Shown here in pieces: positions 35,631-46,810 of a DNA stretch of 64,000 nt. The notes under the pieces are model-generated. The model was not told where the DNA came from and ran no database searches. It was given only the letters and a program-made list of their open reading frames with translations. Every line of letters starts with the position of its first letter. Position 1 is the stretch's first letter. A program made the translations under genes and the position numbers. The stretch is from UBA4421 sp028228615 (GTDB lineage: Bacteria; Pseudomonadota; Gammaproteobacteria; Pseudomonadales; Azotimanducaceae). Location of the stretch: assembly GCA_028228615.1 (NCBI GenBank), contig JAOJBS010000004.1, positions 1 through 64,000 on the forward strand, written 5' to 3'.

Positions 35631-36647
35631 TTAAAAATAGCCATTTCTTTTCAGTAGAATTGCTGAACCCATTGAGAGCGCAGTCAAAGTCCCAAGCAAC
35701 AACCAAAAAGCTAAAGGCTCGTTAACTCCGGGCATGCCTTGAACATTGACACCAAATAGGCCGGTAACAAACGAAATAGGCAGGAAGATTACAGTGACAA
35801 CGGAAAACAGATACATACGCGCATTCTGAATTTTTGAGACTTCGTGATTGATAACGTCCTGCAAAACTAAAGTCCGCTCATTGACCATATGCAAATTTTC
35901 GATGGACCGATTGATTCGATCAGATTGCTCGTTAAGTAAAAACACATGTTGGCGATCCAACAACTCAAAAGCGAGCCGACTGAGAGAATCTAAAGCCTCG
36001 CGTTGGGGCGACAAATAACGGCGCACAGTGGCGATCTGGCGACGAATTGAAAATATTGCAGACCTCCAAGCAGACAGTTCTGGATTGGAACTACCCTGCT
36101 CAATAGCGGTTTCCATCTCATCAATATCCATCTCTAGACTCTCAACAAAGCTACTAATACGATCAGCTAGATTTTCAATCACCAAGATAACCAGCTCTTG
36201 CAAACTGGTGGGACCGGTGCCTTCAAACAGCGACTCGCGAACATCTTGGATAGCCATTATTTTTCGCTGACGCAGAGTAATCACTCTATTTTTTTGAATG
36301 AGCATGCGCAGGGAAACCATATCTTCGGCATTTGCGCCGCGATTCATATTGATAGCACGCAAAAACACAATTACATCGCCCCTGTTAACCGCCGTTCGAG
36401 GCCGCGTATCCTCGCGCAGCAGGCTTTTCACTATCCGTGGGTCAACCTCATAGGCGCCTAACACCTCTTCAATATCATGACCCGAGTACTCAAGATGTAT
36501 CCAACGAGGATTGCTACCGTTCAGACCGCTGCCTGACGGCTCCACAACACCTCCAGCACCGTTCAAGGCTAAGTCAAATATCAAGGCGGGGCTAATTGTC
36601 TGAGAACTCATGCCTTTTCTATCATCAACGGAATGCTCAGGAGACAC
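35631..36647 (-). CDS. CorA/ZntB-family divalent cation channel
   Basis: A 338-residue CorA-superfamily protein: a long cytoplasmic alpha/beta and helical domain (REDTRPRTAVNRGDVIVFLR, MDIDEMETAIEQG), then two C-terminal helices with the pore signature as FGVNVQGMPG. CorA has GMN and ZntB usually GIN followed by GGIPG, so ZntB (zinc efflux) is the closer relative. The start is unsure: GTG 36647 or ATG 36611, neither with a good Shine-Dalgarno. It converges on ispB, 49 bp away. Confidence 0.85.
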   Translation of the reverse strand: MSPEHSVDDRKGMSSQTISPALIFDLALNGAGGVVEPSGSGLNGSNPRWIHLEYSGHDIEEVLGAYEVDPRIVKSLLREDTRPRTAVNRGDVIVFLRAINMNRGANAEDMVSLRMLIQKNRVITLRQRKIMAIQDVRESLFEGTGPTSLQELVILVIENLADRISSFVESLEMDIDEMETAIEQGSSNPELSAWRSAIFSIRRQIATVRRYLSPQREALDSLSRLAFELLDRQHVFLLNEQSDRINRSIENLHMVNERTLVLQDVINHEVSKIQNARMYLFSVVTVIFLPISFVTGLFGVNVQGMPGVNEPLAFWLLLGTLTALSMGSAILLKRNGYF

Positions 36648-36715
36648 AGTGCTAGCACTAGGTACATAACTTCACGCATCAATAGGTACCCCGATGGCCT
36701 AAAATTCACGCTCAC

Positions 36716-37129
36716 TTACTGGAAAGAATTCACCAGATTCATCATGACCGCCGTAGCGCTGATAGAGCTACCAATCATGATGGCCCTGTCACTCCACTGC
36801 ATACCCACAAATACCCAACCTGCGGCACTCAAAATGTAGGCCACCTGCCCCTGCAACACAAAACCCGCAGACATCAAAAAAATGCCACTCACGGAGAGAA
36901 ACGTTGCAACCCATTTAACATACCAGTCCACGGTACCCGTAGGCGTGGTGGATTTAAGGTCATCGTTTTCTGCCTGAACCTCTTTCAACTCATCCATCAG
37001 ACGTTTTTTCTCAGTGGCTAATTCCATGGCCAAACGTCCAGCTCTGCTGGTAGGCCCAACCGGCTGATGTAATTCTGCTGCGATATAGGTTACATCGTCG
37101 TTCACTGGATCTGCGGGATTATGCGCCAT
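36716..37129 (-). CDS. Hypothetical small membrane protein with coiled-coil segment
   Basis: A 137-residue protein I do not recognise. Residues about 30-60 (GRLAMELATEKKRLMDELKEVQAENDDL) should form a coiled coil, followed by two or three hydrophobic helices (WVATFLSVSGIFLMSAGFVL, VAYILSAAGWVFVGM, AIMIGSSISATAVMMNLV). AGGAG lies 7 bases before ATG 37129, supporting a real gene. It stands alone between the CorA/ZntB-like gene and a 709-bp gap. Confidence 0.7.
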   Translation of the reverse strand: MAHNPADPVNDDVTYIAAELHQPVGPTSRAGRLAMELATEKKRLMDELKEVQAENDDLKSTTPTGTVDWYVKWVATFLSVSGIFLMSAGFVLQGQVAYILSAAGWVFVGMQWSDRAIMIGSSISATAVMMNLVNSFQ

Positions 37130-37685
37130 TACATTTCTCCTAGTTAGGGCCCTCAGAGAGATTCTGAGTTCGTTTATAAATCAATATTCACCGGGTATTT
37201 CATTGGATTTTGCGCTCATTAAAAACCGCATAATTTGGCGCACGGACCCGCAAAAAAGTTCGCGCATCTTCTACCTTTTTTTCGCCGTGTCAAGATAATT
37301 TCACAGGCCACAAAAATCCCGGGATTTGACCCAAAACCGGCACTGAAAAAAGCCTTAGGGAACGTCTAAATATACAATAAAAACAGTCACCTATATGAAA
37401 CCAAGAATCCCGCTCAGCGCACACCTTAAAAATAGGGGAACAGCAAAATTGAAGCGTTTTTCCGCTGCCAAGAAGGCAGTTTTATAAAAGCCTCTAAGCA
37501 ACCCACCTCAAGGGAGGCGGCCACCCAAAATATAGCGGTCGCAACAACGCCTTAAGCAGTACGGTAAATCCGAAGATTTAATAGTTAGAGTGCGAATATG
37601 ACAAAGACACCCACTCTCTAGAATCTAGGTAAAAGGAAACGTAGGTAACGGCAGTTGTCGATTTTGCAGCGCGCAAAAATAGCGA

Positions 37686-37724
37686 GGGATAAGGGGTAAG
37701 GGGTAATGGGTAAGGGGTAATGGG
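37686..37724 (+). repeat. Telomere-like G-tract array (G-quadruplex motif)
   Basis: Six G tracts of three or four bases occur at 37686, 37693, 37700, 37708, 37714 and 37722, separated by TAA, TAAT or ATAA. Any four satisfy the G3+N1-7 rule for an intramolecular quadruplex on the plus strand. It lies about 115 bp beyond the stop of the small membrane-protein gene at 37839. Confidence 0.85.
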
Positions 37725-37736
37725 TAATGAAAGAAA

Positions 37737-37769
37737 GGAGTAAGGAGAAAGGAGAAAGGAGAAAGGAGA
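37737..37769 (+). repeat. GGAGAAA purine heptamer repeat
   Basis: GGAG recurs every 7 bases at 37737, 37744, 37751, 37758 and 37765 (GGAGTAA, then GGAGAAA three times, then GGAGA). It is a continuous polypurine run next to the G-tract array. Confidence 0.85.
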
Positions 37770-37838
37770 CTAATCAACAGTCCATATACGCCATGGACAA
37801 GGCTTTTGTGGTTGTCGCGCTTTATCTAGCGCCAAGTA

Positions 37839-38261
37839 TCAGCCTGGCGCGGAGGCCTCATCTTTTTCTTCATCCGGCGCGCTAAACAAAGCTTGGCTGG
37901 TCAACCCTGGTTCAACGCAGTCTGCTTTCATACGGCAACTGAACACTGACAGTACGGGGATCATTGCGAACGCCGAAAGCAACATGCCTACCGCCTCCAA
38001 AGCCATCCCCCCGCGATACCAATTTTCGTGGAAATGGTCGACGATGCGGAAGAATGCAGCAAAATAAAAGAACATTGCGGCAACGGTTAAAAAAGCAAAA
38101 ACTCGCGCGGTACCAAAACTAATATTGCGCCATAAGCTTACCAAGGCCATCACTGACCCAGCTGCATATATGACTGATAGCAAGGGAGATTTAGGAATAA
38201 ATCCATGCAAAACGGCTAGGCCAAGAAGCATAAATCCAACAGTTGCGTTAAATATTCTCAT
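37839..38261 (-). CDS. Hypothetical four-helix membrane protein
   Basis: A 140-residue protein with four hydrophobic helices (ATVGFMLLGLAVLHGF, LLSVIYAAGSVMALVSLW, ARVFAFLTVAAMFFYFAAFF, ALEAVGMLLSAFAMIPVL) and an acidic C-terminal tail with two cysteines. I do not recognise the family and give no function. It is flanked by gaps of more than 500 bp on both sides. Confidence 0.65.
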   Translation of the reverse strand: MRIFNATVGFMLLGLAVLHGFIPKSPLLSVIYAAGSVMALVSLWRNISFGTARVFAFLTVAAMFFYFAAFFRIVDHFHENWYRGGMALEAVGMLLSAFAMIPVLSVFSCRMKADCVEPGLTSQALFSAPDEEKDEASAPG

Positions 38262-38790
38262 GTTTCTAATGTCCTCGACATACTTCCCCCGGATCTAGTC
38301 GCTGAGTAATCAACACGCGCTTGCATCCATGCCTTGATAAGCACAATCAACAATCGCCAATATTAAAAATCATCACAGCTCGATGAGCTGTTTGAGTCGC
38401 TGTAGGTCGAACCAAACTCAGCCAAAGAAAAGCATCTGACATAAGTTTGTAGCGCATCCCCTTTCCATCTGCGTGGATTTTTTGGGAATGAATCGCTTCC
38501 ATACAGCGTTACCCTCACTTCCTGATAAGGGGTCAGCTATATTTTGCGACCTTGAGCTGAGAGTCAACACTTTTGTTACGTTAAGTGACAATCGGTACTG
38601 CAGTGTTACGCGGCGTTACTCGTACCGAGTTTTTAGTGGGTAAGGTTCCGCATTTGGCTGACGTCACGAGGACATTGCCCGCAACACCCGCCCTTGAAAA
38701 GCCGTTAGACCACAATTAAGCCACAACTAACTCATAGCCAAACGACAGCTAAATCATAGTTAGATCATAGTTGAATCAATGGCCGACGCC
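38262..38790. other. Long non-coding gap
   Basis: The 529-bp gap has no supported gene. A perfect 7-bp inverted repeat TCGGTAC/GTACCGA (38592-38598, 38622-38628) encloses GTTAC elements, and ATCATAGTT recurs near 38753-38774 close to the CMD-family gene end. Confidence 0.45.
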
Positions 38791-39348
38791 TTATTTGAGG
38801 TCCCAACCTGGGACCCCATCGTCCAATTGAACACCAAAACTATTCAGCGCCATTGAGACTAAATTATACTGGCCAACGGTGAATACTAAATCCATCATTT
38901 GCTGAGTATTGTAGTGCTCTAGTAACCCCTGCCATGTGGCATCGGCGATATGCGCGTCACTGTGCAACTCATCGGTGGCTTGCAGCAAAAGGCCGTAAAG
39001 GGTTGATATGCCTGGACTGCGCGGGCCTGATTTCGCCAGCAAAATCTCTTCATCTGTTAGCCCTACCTGGCGAGCAATCACCACATGCTGGCCCCATTCG
39101 TAGCCGGCATTGCACAAAAAGCCAATGCGCAAAATGACTAGCTCCCGTTCTTTGGGGTCTAACGTGGACTTACCCAGTATGTGATTGGCAAACACCATCC
39201 AACGCTTTGCCAGACCAGAGTGGTTACACAGCGTACGGAAAATATTCAGCACCCTGCCCCGGCTGGCAATGGGGGCAATCAGCGCCTGAGCATCTGCATC
39301 CAACTGCGCGTCCACCAGTGCTTCTATTCTTGGTTTTGTTAATCTCAT
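38791..39348 (-). CDS. Carboxymuconolactone decarboxylase (AhpD-like) family protein
   Basis: A 185-residue CMD-domain protein. It has RVLNIFRTLCNHSGLAKRWMVFANHILGKSTL, then KERELVILRIGFLCNAGYEWGQHVVIAR and LTDEEI, the common form in marine and soil proteobacteria. The AhpD-type CxxC is not present, so a disulfide reductase role is unlikely; the physiological substrate is unknown. A GGGAGAGAG ribosome site precedes ATG 39348. Confidence 0.85.
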   Translation of the reverse strand: MRLTKPRIEALVDAQLDADAQALIAPIASRGRVLNIFRTLCNHSGLAKRWMVFANHILGKSTLDPKERELVILRIGFLCNAGYEWGQHVVIARQVGLTDEEILLAKSGPRSPGISTLYGLLLQATDELHSDAHIADATWQGLLEHYNTQQMMDLVFTVGQYNLVSMALNSFGVQLDDGVPGWDLK

Positions 39349-39573
39349 ATTCTCTCTCCCTTAATGATTAATACGAATATACCCCACTCACCAAAATTGA
39401 CGCTATGCACATATGTGCGGCGCGCCTTTGGCGCCTATCTGACTGCGTCTGCCATTGACCTGCGCTCTGAGCATTAGGAATGAGGCATTTCACTGCCAGC
39501 TACCAATGGTTAACATGGGATATCAAGGCACTTTGCGCCAACACAACACTGCAACAAAGATTGAGACCGCCTG

Positions 39574-40035
39574 TTGAAAAACCTTCTTATTGTCTACCAC
39601 TCCCAAACGGGCAACACCCTGCGTATGGCGCAGGCGGTTCTTCAAGGGGCCACTGACAAAGATATAGAGGACATAGAGGTGCGTATGTTAAGCGCACTGG
39701 ACGCTGGCCCCTCAGACCTGCTTTGGGCGAACGGCGTTATTCTCGGCACGCCGGAAAATTTTGGCTACATGTCCGGCGCGCTGAAAGATTTTTTTGATCG
39801 CACGTTTTACGCTGTGGAAGGGAAAATTGCCCCATTGCCGTACAGCGTATTTATCAGCGCAGGCAACGATGGCAGCGGCGCACTGCGGTCGATCGAGCGC
39901 ATAGTCAACGGCTATCCACTCGTTAATGTGCAACCGGCCTTAATTTGTAAGGGAACACCAAGCCCCGCTGACCTGCAGCATTGCACTGAAATGGGTCAGG
40001 CGTTAGCTGCCGGTTTAGAGCTGGCAATATTTTGA
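39574..40035 (+). CDS. Flavodoxin-family protein
   Basis: A 153-residue flavodoxin-fold protein, probably an FMN-binding oxidoreductase. The phosphate loop YHSQTGNTLRMAQAV sits at residues 8-22, and GTPENFGYMSGALKDFFDRTF is the flavin-contact region seen in this family. The start is TTG 39574 giving MKNLLIVYHSQTGNT, with no clear Shine-Dalgarno. It diverges from the CMD-family gene. Confidence 0.85.
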   Translation: MKNLLIVYHSQTGNTLRMAQAVLQGATDKDIEDIEVRMLSALDAGPSDLLWANGVILGTPENFGYMSGALKDFFDRTFYAVEGKIAPLPYSVFISAGNDGSGALRSIERIVNGYPLVNVQPALICKGTPSPADLQHCTEMGQALAAGLELAIF

Positions 40036-40141
40036 AAGGCCGCTATATCAGCACATCTCCTTCACAAATGTTCCAGTAACCTCCGGGATTAGCGTAACGT
40101 ACTGTTGAGGCGTGCAAACAAACTGCCTGTCTATAAATTCA

Positions 40142-40190
40142 GGCTATAGACACAAACTATAGACTCAAACTATAGACTCAAACTATAGCC
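40142..40190. repeat. CTATAG array with 13-bp period
   Basis: The palindrome CTATAG occurs at 40144, 40157, 40170 and 40183 with exact 13-bp period, separated by ACACAAA or ACTCAAA. The outermost copies extend to the inverted repeat GGCTATAG/CTATAGCC. A GCCTG/CAGGC inverted repeat overlaps the left end (40125-40144). It lies about 100 bp upstream of the GNAT gene. Confidence 0.85.
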
Positions 40191-40287
40191 ACAGAAAATT
40201 TGCACAGCCCGCCATCCTAGCGGCGCTAAGCGGTAAAGTGCACGCGCATTTGAACACTTAATTGAACAAAAAAAGGCTCGAACTCTT

Positions 40288-41499
40288 TTGACCGAAAGTA
40301 CCGTTAAAATTTTACACAGCTTGTCTGAGATTACGCCAGAGCAATGGGACAGCTGCGCTCGCGGTGCAGGGCCTTACAACCCGTTTCTCAGTCATAAGTT
40401 CCTCTACGCCTTAGAGGTGAGCGGCAGTGTTTGTAATGAGACCGGCTGGCAGCCATTCCACTTGGTAGTGGAAAACGGCGATGAGGCGAACAAAGAGCTG
40501 GTTGGCGTGGTGCCTATGTATCTAAAAAACCACTCTCAGGGAGAATACGTATTCGACCACGGCTGGGCAGACGCACTGCAACGAGCCGGAGGCAACTACT
40601 ACCCCAAACTACAGGCCAGTATTCCGTTTACCCCAGCAACCGGTCCACGCCTACTCAGCCGAGACGGCAGCCCAGAGAGCCAAGACTTGCTGCTCAGTGC
40701 CTGTGCTGAGGTGGCTGAGCAAGTAAAAACCAGCTCGCTACACATGACCTTTATGCCAAAAGATCAATGGCAGCGCGCCGGCGAATTAGGTTTCCTCAAA
40801 CGTATGGACCAGCAGTTCCACTGGCACAATGCAAATTACTCAAGCTTCGAGGATTTCTTGGCAGACTTGGCCTCAAAGAAGCGCAAAAATCTGAAGCGAG
40901 AACGCCGGGAAGCGCTGAGTCAAGGAATAGAGATTGAGTGGGTCACGGGTGCAGATCTAAACGAGCAACACTGGGACGCTTTCTACGAATTCTACCTAGA
41001 TACAGGCGAACGCAAATGGGGCACGCCCTATCTAAACCGGAAGTTTTTCTCGTTGATCAGCGCTACTATGGCTGACGACATATTGCTCATTATGGCCAAA
41101 AGAGAAGGCCGATATATCGCTGGCGCATTGAATTTCATCGGTGAAAACACCCTCTTCGGTCGTAATTGGGGATGTGTTGAAGATCACCGCTTCCTGCATT
41201 TTGAAGTGTGTTATTACCAAGCCATCGACTTCGCCATCGCCAAAGGACTAAAGACTGTTGAGGCTGGCGCTCAGGGCGGCCACAAGGTAGTTCGCGGATA
41301 CCTACCAAGCGCCACTTACAGCGCCCACTGGATCGCGGAACCGTCGTTTAGAGATGCGGTAGCTCGATACCTAGAACAAGAGCGAGACTACGTCGCTGAA
41401 GACATTGCCCACGTTGAGCAAAGTAGTCCGTTCAACGCCAACACAGATCTAGAACAAATTCGCAAAGCCCAGGTGACTAAGCCAAGGGGTGACGAATAG
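40288..41499 (+). CDS. FemAB-like GNAT acyltransferase (PF04339 / DUF482)
   Basis: A 403-residue protein of the DUF482 family, often called peptidoglycan biosynthesis/recognition or GNAT protein. Typical segments are GPYNPFLSHKFLYALEVSGSV, VPMYLKNHSQGEYVFDHGWAD, FLADLASKKRKNLKRERR and VEAGAQGGHKVVRGY. Members are double-GNAT-fold enzymes, but their acceptor is not established. The start is TTG 40288, the only one that fits the family N-terminus; the AAAAGG upstream is rather distant. Confidence 0.85.
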   Translation: MTESTVKILHSLSEITPEQWDSCARGAGPYNPFLSHKFLYALEVSGSVCNETGWQPFHLVVENGDEANKELVGVVPMYLKNHSQGEYVFDHGWADALQRAGGNYYPKLQASIPFTPATGPRLLSRDGSPESQDLLLSACAEVAEQVKTSSLHMTFMPKDQWQRAGELGFLKRMDQQFHWHNANYSSFEDFLADLASKKRKNLKRERREALSQGIEIEWVTGADLNEQHWDAFYEFYLDTGERKWGTPYLNRKFFSLISATMADDILLIMAKREGRYIAGALNFIGENTLFGRNWGCVEDHRFLHFEVCYYQAIDFAIAKGLKTVEAGAQGGHKVVRGYLPSATYSAHWIAEPSFRDAVARYLEQERDYVAEDIAHVEQSSPFNANTDLEQIRKAQVTKPRGDE

Positions 41500-41613
41500 A
41501 CAGCGGCTCGCGTCCAAGCCAAGGGCGAATATAACTTTGGTTATACACAGAAATTTCGCACAACTTATCCTAAACTACCCTCTTCAAAAATCGGCTAATT
41601 AGGCACCTTTGTT

Positions 41614-43001
<1,388 letters not shown>

Positions 43002-43002
<1 letters not shown>

Positions 43003-44807
43003 TGGGACCGCAGAGTACAGAAGAGCGCCTACCTACCAAAAGCATGTTGGCGGCTTTATGGCAGCTCAAACAATTTGTTCTACCCTACAAAGCAGGCTTA
43101 TTTACTGGTATTGGAGCATTTGGTGTAGCTCGGTTATTTGAAGTTATGGTGCCGGCTCTGACTGCGATTGCAATAAACAAAATGGCCAGCGGCGATTTCG
43201 AGATCACCTTGCAAGTGTTGGGCATTGTTGGCGCCGTTATTGCGCGCTATTGCGTAGTCACCTTTGCGCGGTTCAATGTCAGAAAGGTCGCGCTAAAGGT
43301 TTCTTATGATCTGCGCCAGCAATTGTTTGAAAAGCTCCAACAACAAGGTTCAGAGTTTTTCGGTCAGTACAGTATTGGTGACATGATGACCCGGGCGGTG
43401 GCGGACATTTCTCTGATCCAGCGCTTGATCTCAATGGGCACCATCCTCGTTATCATTCTGGTTTATGCGGCAATTGTCGGCTTTGGCTTTATGCTCTATT
43501 ACTCGCCAGTACTAACTTTGCTGTTACTGCCCCCCATGCCAATCATATTTTTCTACGCACAGTATTCTTCTAAAGCAATGGGCGTGGCATCAACTCAAGT
43601 ACAGGAACGGCTGTCAGATTTGGGCACCCACACACAAGAAAACTTGTCAGGCATTAGAACCATCCAAGCCATGGTCCAAGAGGACAATGAAATAGATCGG
43701 TTTAGCGAAACCAACCAAGCCTACGCAGACGTATTTTACGAACAAGGCCGCATCAATTCCGCCATGGCGTCTTGGATGCCCAGCCTAGCTGCTGTTTGCT
43801 CACTGACCATTTTGAGCTACGGCGGTTACCAAGTACTAGAAGGCACTCTACCCATTGGCGACTTCGTCGCATTCTTCATGTTAGTGGGCATGGTTGTGCA
43901 GCCTTTCAGAGTAGCTGGCTTTATCATCAATTTATTTCAAAGAGCCGCTGTTGCAAGCAGGCGCTTATTTGAAGTATTTGATCGCCCGCCTGAAATTAAT
44001 GACTCACCGAGTGGCAATACACCGGCAACCATTTCCGGCAACCTGCGCATTGAGAACCTGAGCTATACCTACACTGGCGCTGCAACGCCAGCACTTCACG
44101 GCATCTCCTTTACCCTTGCTCGAGGCGAAACTGTTGCAATTATGGGGCGGGTTGGAAGCGGCAAAACTACTCTGCTGAAGCAAATAGTCAGGCTTATTGA
44201 CCCCAAATCTGAATCGGTTTGGATCGACGATCATCCCGTCAAAGACTATCCGCTGTCACAATTGCGCGCACAAGTTGCCATGGTGCCCCAGGATCCGTTT
44301 CTGTTTGCTGAACCGCTGAAAGACAACCTAACTTATGATGACCCAAACAGGATGCTGGAAAAAATTTGGCAAGCAGCGACCTCAGCTGACCTAAAAAGCA
44401 CCATTGATGGCTTCCCTGACAAGTTAGATACCCTGATCGGAGAGCGCGGCGTCACCCTTTCTGGCGGGCAAAAGCAACGCGCCACATTGGCCCGAGGCCT
44501 TATTCGCAACGCGCCCATACTCATCTTGGACGACTGCTTTTCGGCAGTCGATACCGAGACAGAAGATCATATTCTTAGCGAACTGAAACGACTACGCAGA
44601 GAGCAAACTACCCTTCTCGTTTCACACAGAGTGAGCACAGCCCGACACGCAGATAGAATTATTGTTATCGACCAAGGCACAATTCTTGAGTCCGGCAGCC
44701 ATGAACAACTGATCGCCAAACAAGGGTACTACGCCGAACTAGAGCGAGTGCAGCGCGAAGGTGCAGAAGAAGACGACCTCGAAAGATTAAGATTGAATAT
44801 TCAATGA
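43002..44807 (+). CDS. ABC exporter half-transporter, MdlA-like
   Basis: A 601-residue fused membrane and ATPase half-transporter of the MdlA/SmdA type. About six membrane helices are followed by an ABC domain with Walker A MGRVGSGKTT, signature LSGGQKQRATLARGL, Walker B APILILDDCFSAVDTET and an H-loop VSHR. The base after the Walker B aspartate is Asp, not the usual catalytic Glu (LDDCF), which marks a degenerate site as in heterodimeric exporters. GTG 43002 overlaps the asnS stop by one base; ATG 43044 is an alternative. Confidence 0.93.
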
Positions 44808-46747
44808 GCACTGAACAAATACAAGCAGAGCAAGCAAACGCCGAACCAGCAAAAACAGAGCGAGCAAAGGCAGAACAAACTAAACAGCGCAACTACGCTA
44901 TGTTCGACGCGGACATTAGCGGCGCTGTGCTGAACATGAGCCTACTGCGACGACTACTGCATTGGCTGAAGCCCTACCGAGGTGCATTACTTCTCAGCAC
45001 AGCATTAGTGTTGCTTGCATCAACGCTTCAAGTGCTGTTACCCATCATTATATCTCTCGTTGTCATTGATCATATTATCCAGGGTGACACCTCTTCCGAC
45101 ACGCCAGATTTCGGCCTAATAGAGCTCACTACCTGGATCTCTAACAGCCTAGATCTACCCCCGCTCATTGCAGCCTGCGCCCTCTACGCGTCAATACAAA
45201 TAGTCTGGGCATTTGTCGGCCATGCACATCGAATGACCCTCATCGGCTCAGTAATTAATGGACTGCGTGATTTACGCTTAGACTTATTCCGGCACCTAGA
45301 AACTCGGCCCTCCTCTTTTTATGATCGCGTGGCCGTGGGCCGCATCATGACCCGGGTAACCAATGACGTTGAAGCCTTGTACGAATTACTCAGAGGCCTA
45401 GGCACACTCATCGGAGAATTTGTGCCCTTCTTCGTTGCCCTAGCGGTCATGCTGGCAATAGATACACCCTTGACATTGATGTTGCTACTCGCCCTCCCCT
45501 TGCTGGCTTTGGTAACTTACTACTTTCGTCGCTCGACGCGTTTTTTGTTCCGGCAGGTACGGCAAACGCTGTCCACACTGAATCAGACACTGCAAGAAAA
45601 TTTGGCAGGGCTACAGGTCGTACAAATCTCCGACCGCCAAGCCTTCAACTTAAAACGCTATACCGACGTCAACGAAGACAACCGTGCTTTTGAGCACAAA
45701 TTGGCTAGAGTAGAAACCTTATATGGGGCATTCAATGAAAGCCTAGCCCACATCGCCATAGGCCTTATTCTTTACTATGGTGCCAGCCAAGTCATGACTA
45801 TGACCATGAGCATAGGTGAAGTGGTTTTATTTACACAGTTTGTTGGCATGCTATTTCATCCGGTTGTGGTTCTCGGCGAACAAACAAATATCTTGTTCCG
45901 CGCCATGGCAAGCGGAGAAAGAATTTTTCAAGCATTGGACTGGGATGAAAAAATTCACGAGCCTGCAAACCCAGTCAATTTGCCAAGCCGATTGAGCGGC
46001 AAGGTAGAATTCAAAAGGGTCAGCTTTGCTTATGACCCCGCCATGCCTATCCTTACAGAGGTTTCTTTTACCATTGGCGCTGGCGAAAAATTAGCCATCG
46101 TCGGACCAACAGGTTCGGGCAAGAGCACCCTAATCCGCTTGTTAGGTCGGTTTTATGATTTCGCTGATGAACAGATATTCCTCGACGGCATTGACCTCAA
46201 CCAAATCCACACTAGAGATTTAAGAAAACGCGTGGGCGTTGTGTTGCAAGACTTCCATATTTTCTCGGGATCTATTTACGACAACATTGCGCTGGGCAAT
46301 CCAAATGTCACTAGAGCAAGAGCCATAGAGGCCGCCAAAACCGTGAACGCTGACGAATTTATCAGCGCTTTGCCGGAAGGCTACGACTCTGCCCTAACCG
46401 AGAGAGGCCAAAACCTGTCCCAAGGCCAACGCCAGTTACTCGCCTTCGCTCGTGTGCTTGCCGCAGATCCAGAGATATTGGTTTTGGATGAGGCAACAGC
46501 CAACATCGACACCGAAACTGAACTACTTATCCAGGACGCATTGGAGCGTCTGACACAAGGCCGAACCTCCATTATTATTGCTCACCGCCTGCAAACCATT
46601 CAGGAAGCAGATCGGGTATTGGTATTGGACCAAGGACAAGTTGCTGAGATTGGCAACCATGAAGAGCTATTGGCGGCAGAGGGTCTGTATGCAACCCTGC
46701 ATGCTTTACAATTTCAAAGTGAAGAACGCGCTGAGGAATCTCAGTAA
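44804..46747 (+). CDS. ABC exporter half-transporter, MdlB-like
   Basis: The partner half-transporter (647 residues). After a charged Ala/Glu/Gln-rich N-terminal extension of about 30 residues come six membrane helices and an ABC domain: Walker A VGPTGSGKST, signature LSQGQRQLLAFARVL, Walker B EILVLDEATANIDTET, with the catalytic Glu present. With the MdlA-like protein, which lacks that Glu, it should form an asymmetric exporter. It overlaps its partner by 4 bases (ATGA). The substrate is unknown; MdlAB/SmdAB relatives export drugs or peptides. Confidence 0.93.
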   Translation: MSTEQIQAEQANAEPAKTERAKAEQTKQRNYAMFDADISGAVLNMSLLRRLLHWLKPYRGALLLSTALVLLASTLQVLLPIIISLVVIDHIIQGDTSSDTPDFGLIELTTWISNSLDLPPLIAACALYASIQIVWAFVGHAHRMTLIGSVINGLRDLRLDLFRHLETRPSSFYDRVAVGRIMTRVTNDVEALYELLRGLGTLIGEFVPFFVALAVMLAIDTPLTLMLLLALPLLALVTYYFRRSTRFLFRQVRQTLSTLNQTLQENLAGLQVVQISDRQAFNLKRYTDVNEDNRAFEHKLARVETLYGAFNESLAHIAIGLILYYGASQVMTMTMSIGEVVLFTQFVGMLFHPVVVLGEQTNILFRAMASGERIFQALDWDEKIHEPANPVNLPSRLSGKVEFKRVSFAYDPAMPILTEVSFTIGAGEKLAIVGPTGSGKSTLIRLLGRFYDFADEQIFLDGIDLNQIHTRDLRKRVGVVLQDFHIFSGSIYDNIALGNPNVTRARAIEAAKTVNADEFISALPEGYDSALTERGQNLSQGQRQLLAFARVLAADPEILVLDEATANIDTETELLIQDALERLTQGRTSIIIAHRLQTIQEADRVLVLDQGQVAEIGNHEELLAAEGLYATLHALQFQSEERAEESQ

Positions 46748-46810
46748 GCATTAATTTCGAAAAAACTCAACGATGATAAAACCTACTTACACATTCATTC
46801 GGAAAGAAAC

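Larger units (their letters stand above)
37130..37838. other. Long non-coding gap
   Basis: The 709 bp contain no gene I can support. Notable contents are a small plus-strand hairpin CTGCC/GGCAG followed by TTTT at 37465-37483, an inverted CCTC/GAGG element near 37507-37519, a G-quadruplex-like G-tract array at 37686-37724 and a purine heptamer repeat at 37737-37769. A small RNA is possible, but nothing matches a family I know. Confidence 0.5.

Noticed and set aside
37130..37838. Possible riboswitch or small RNA in the long gap
   Set aside because: Compared by eye with the cyclic-di-GMP (GEMM) type; conserved blocks do not match and no plus-strand gene follows.
40142..40190. Possible CRISPR array or replication iterons
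   Set aside because: Units are only 13 bp with 7-bp spacers and no cas, rep or origin features nearby.
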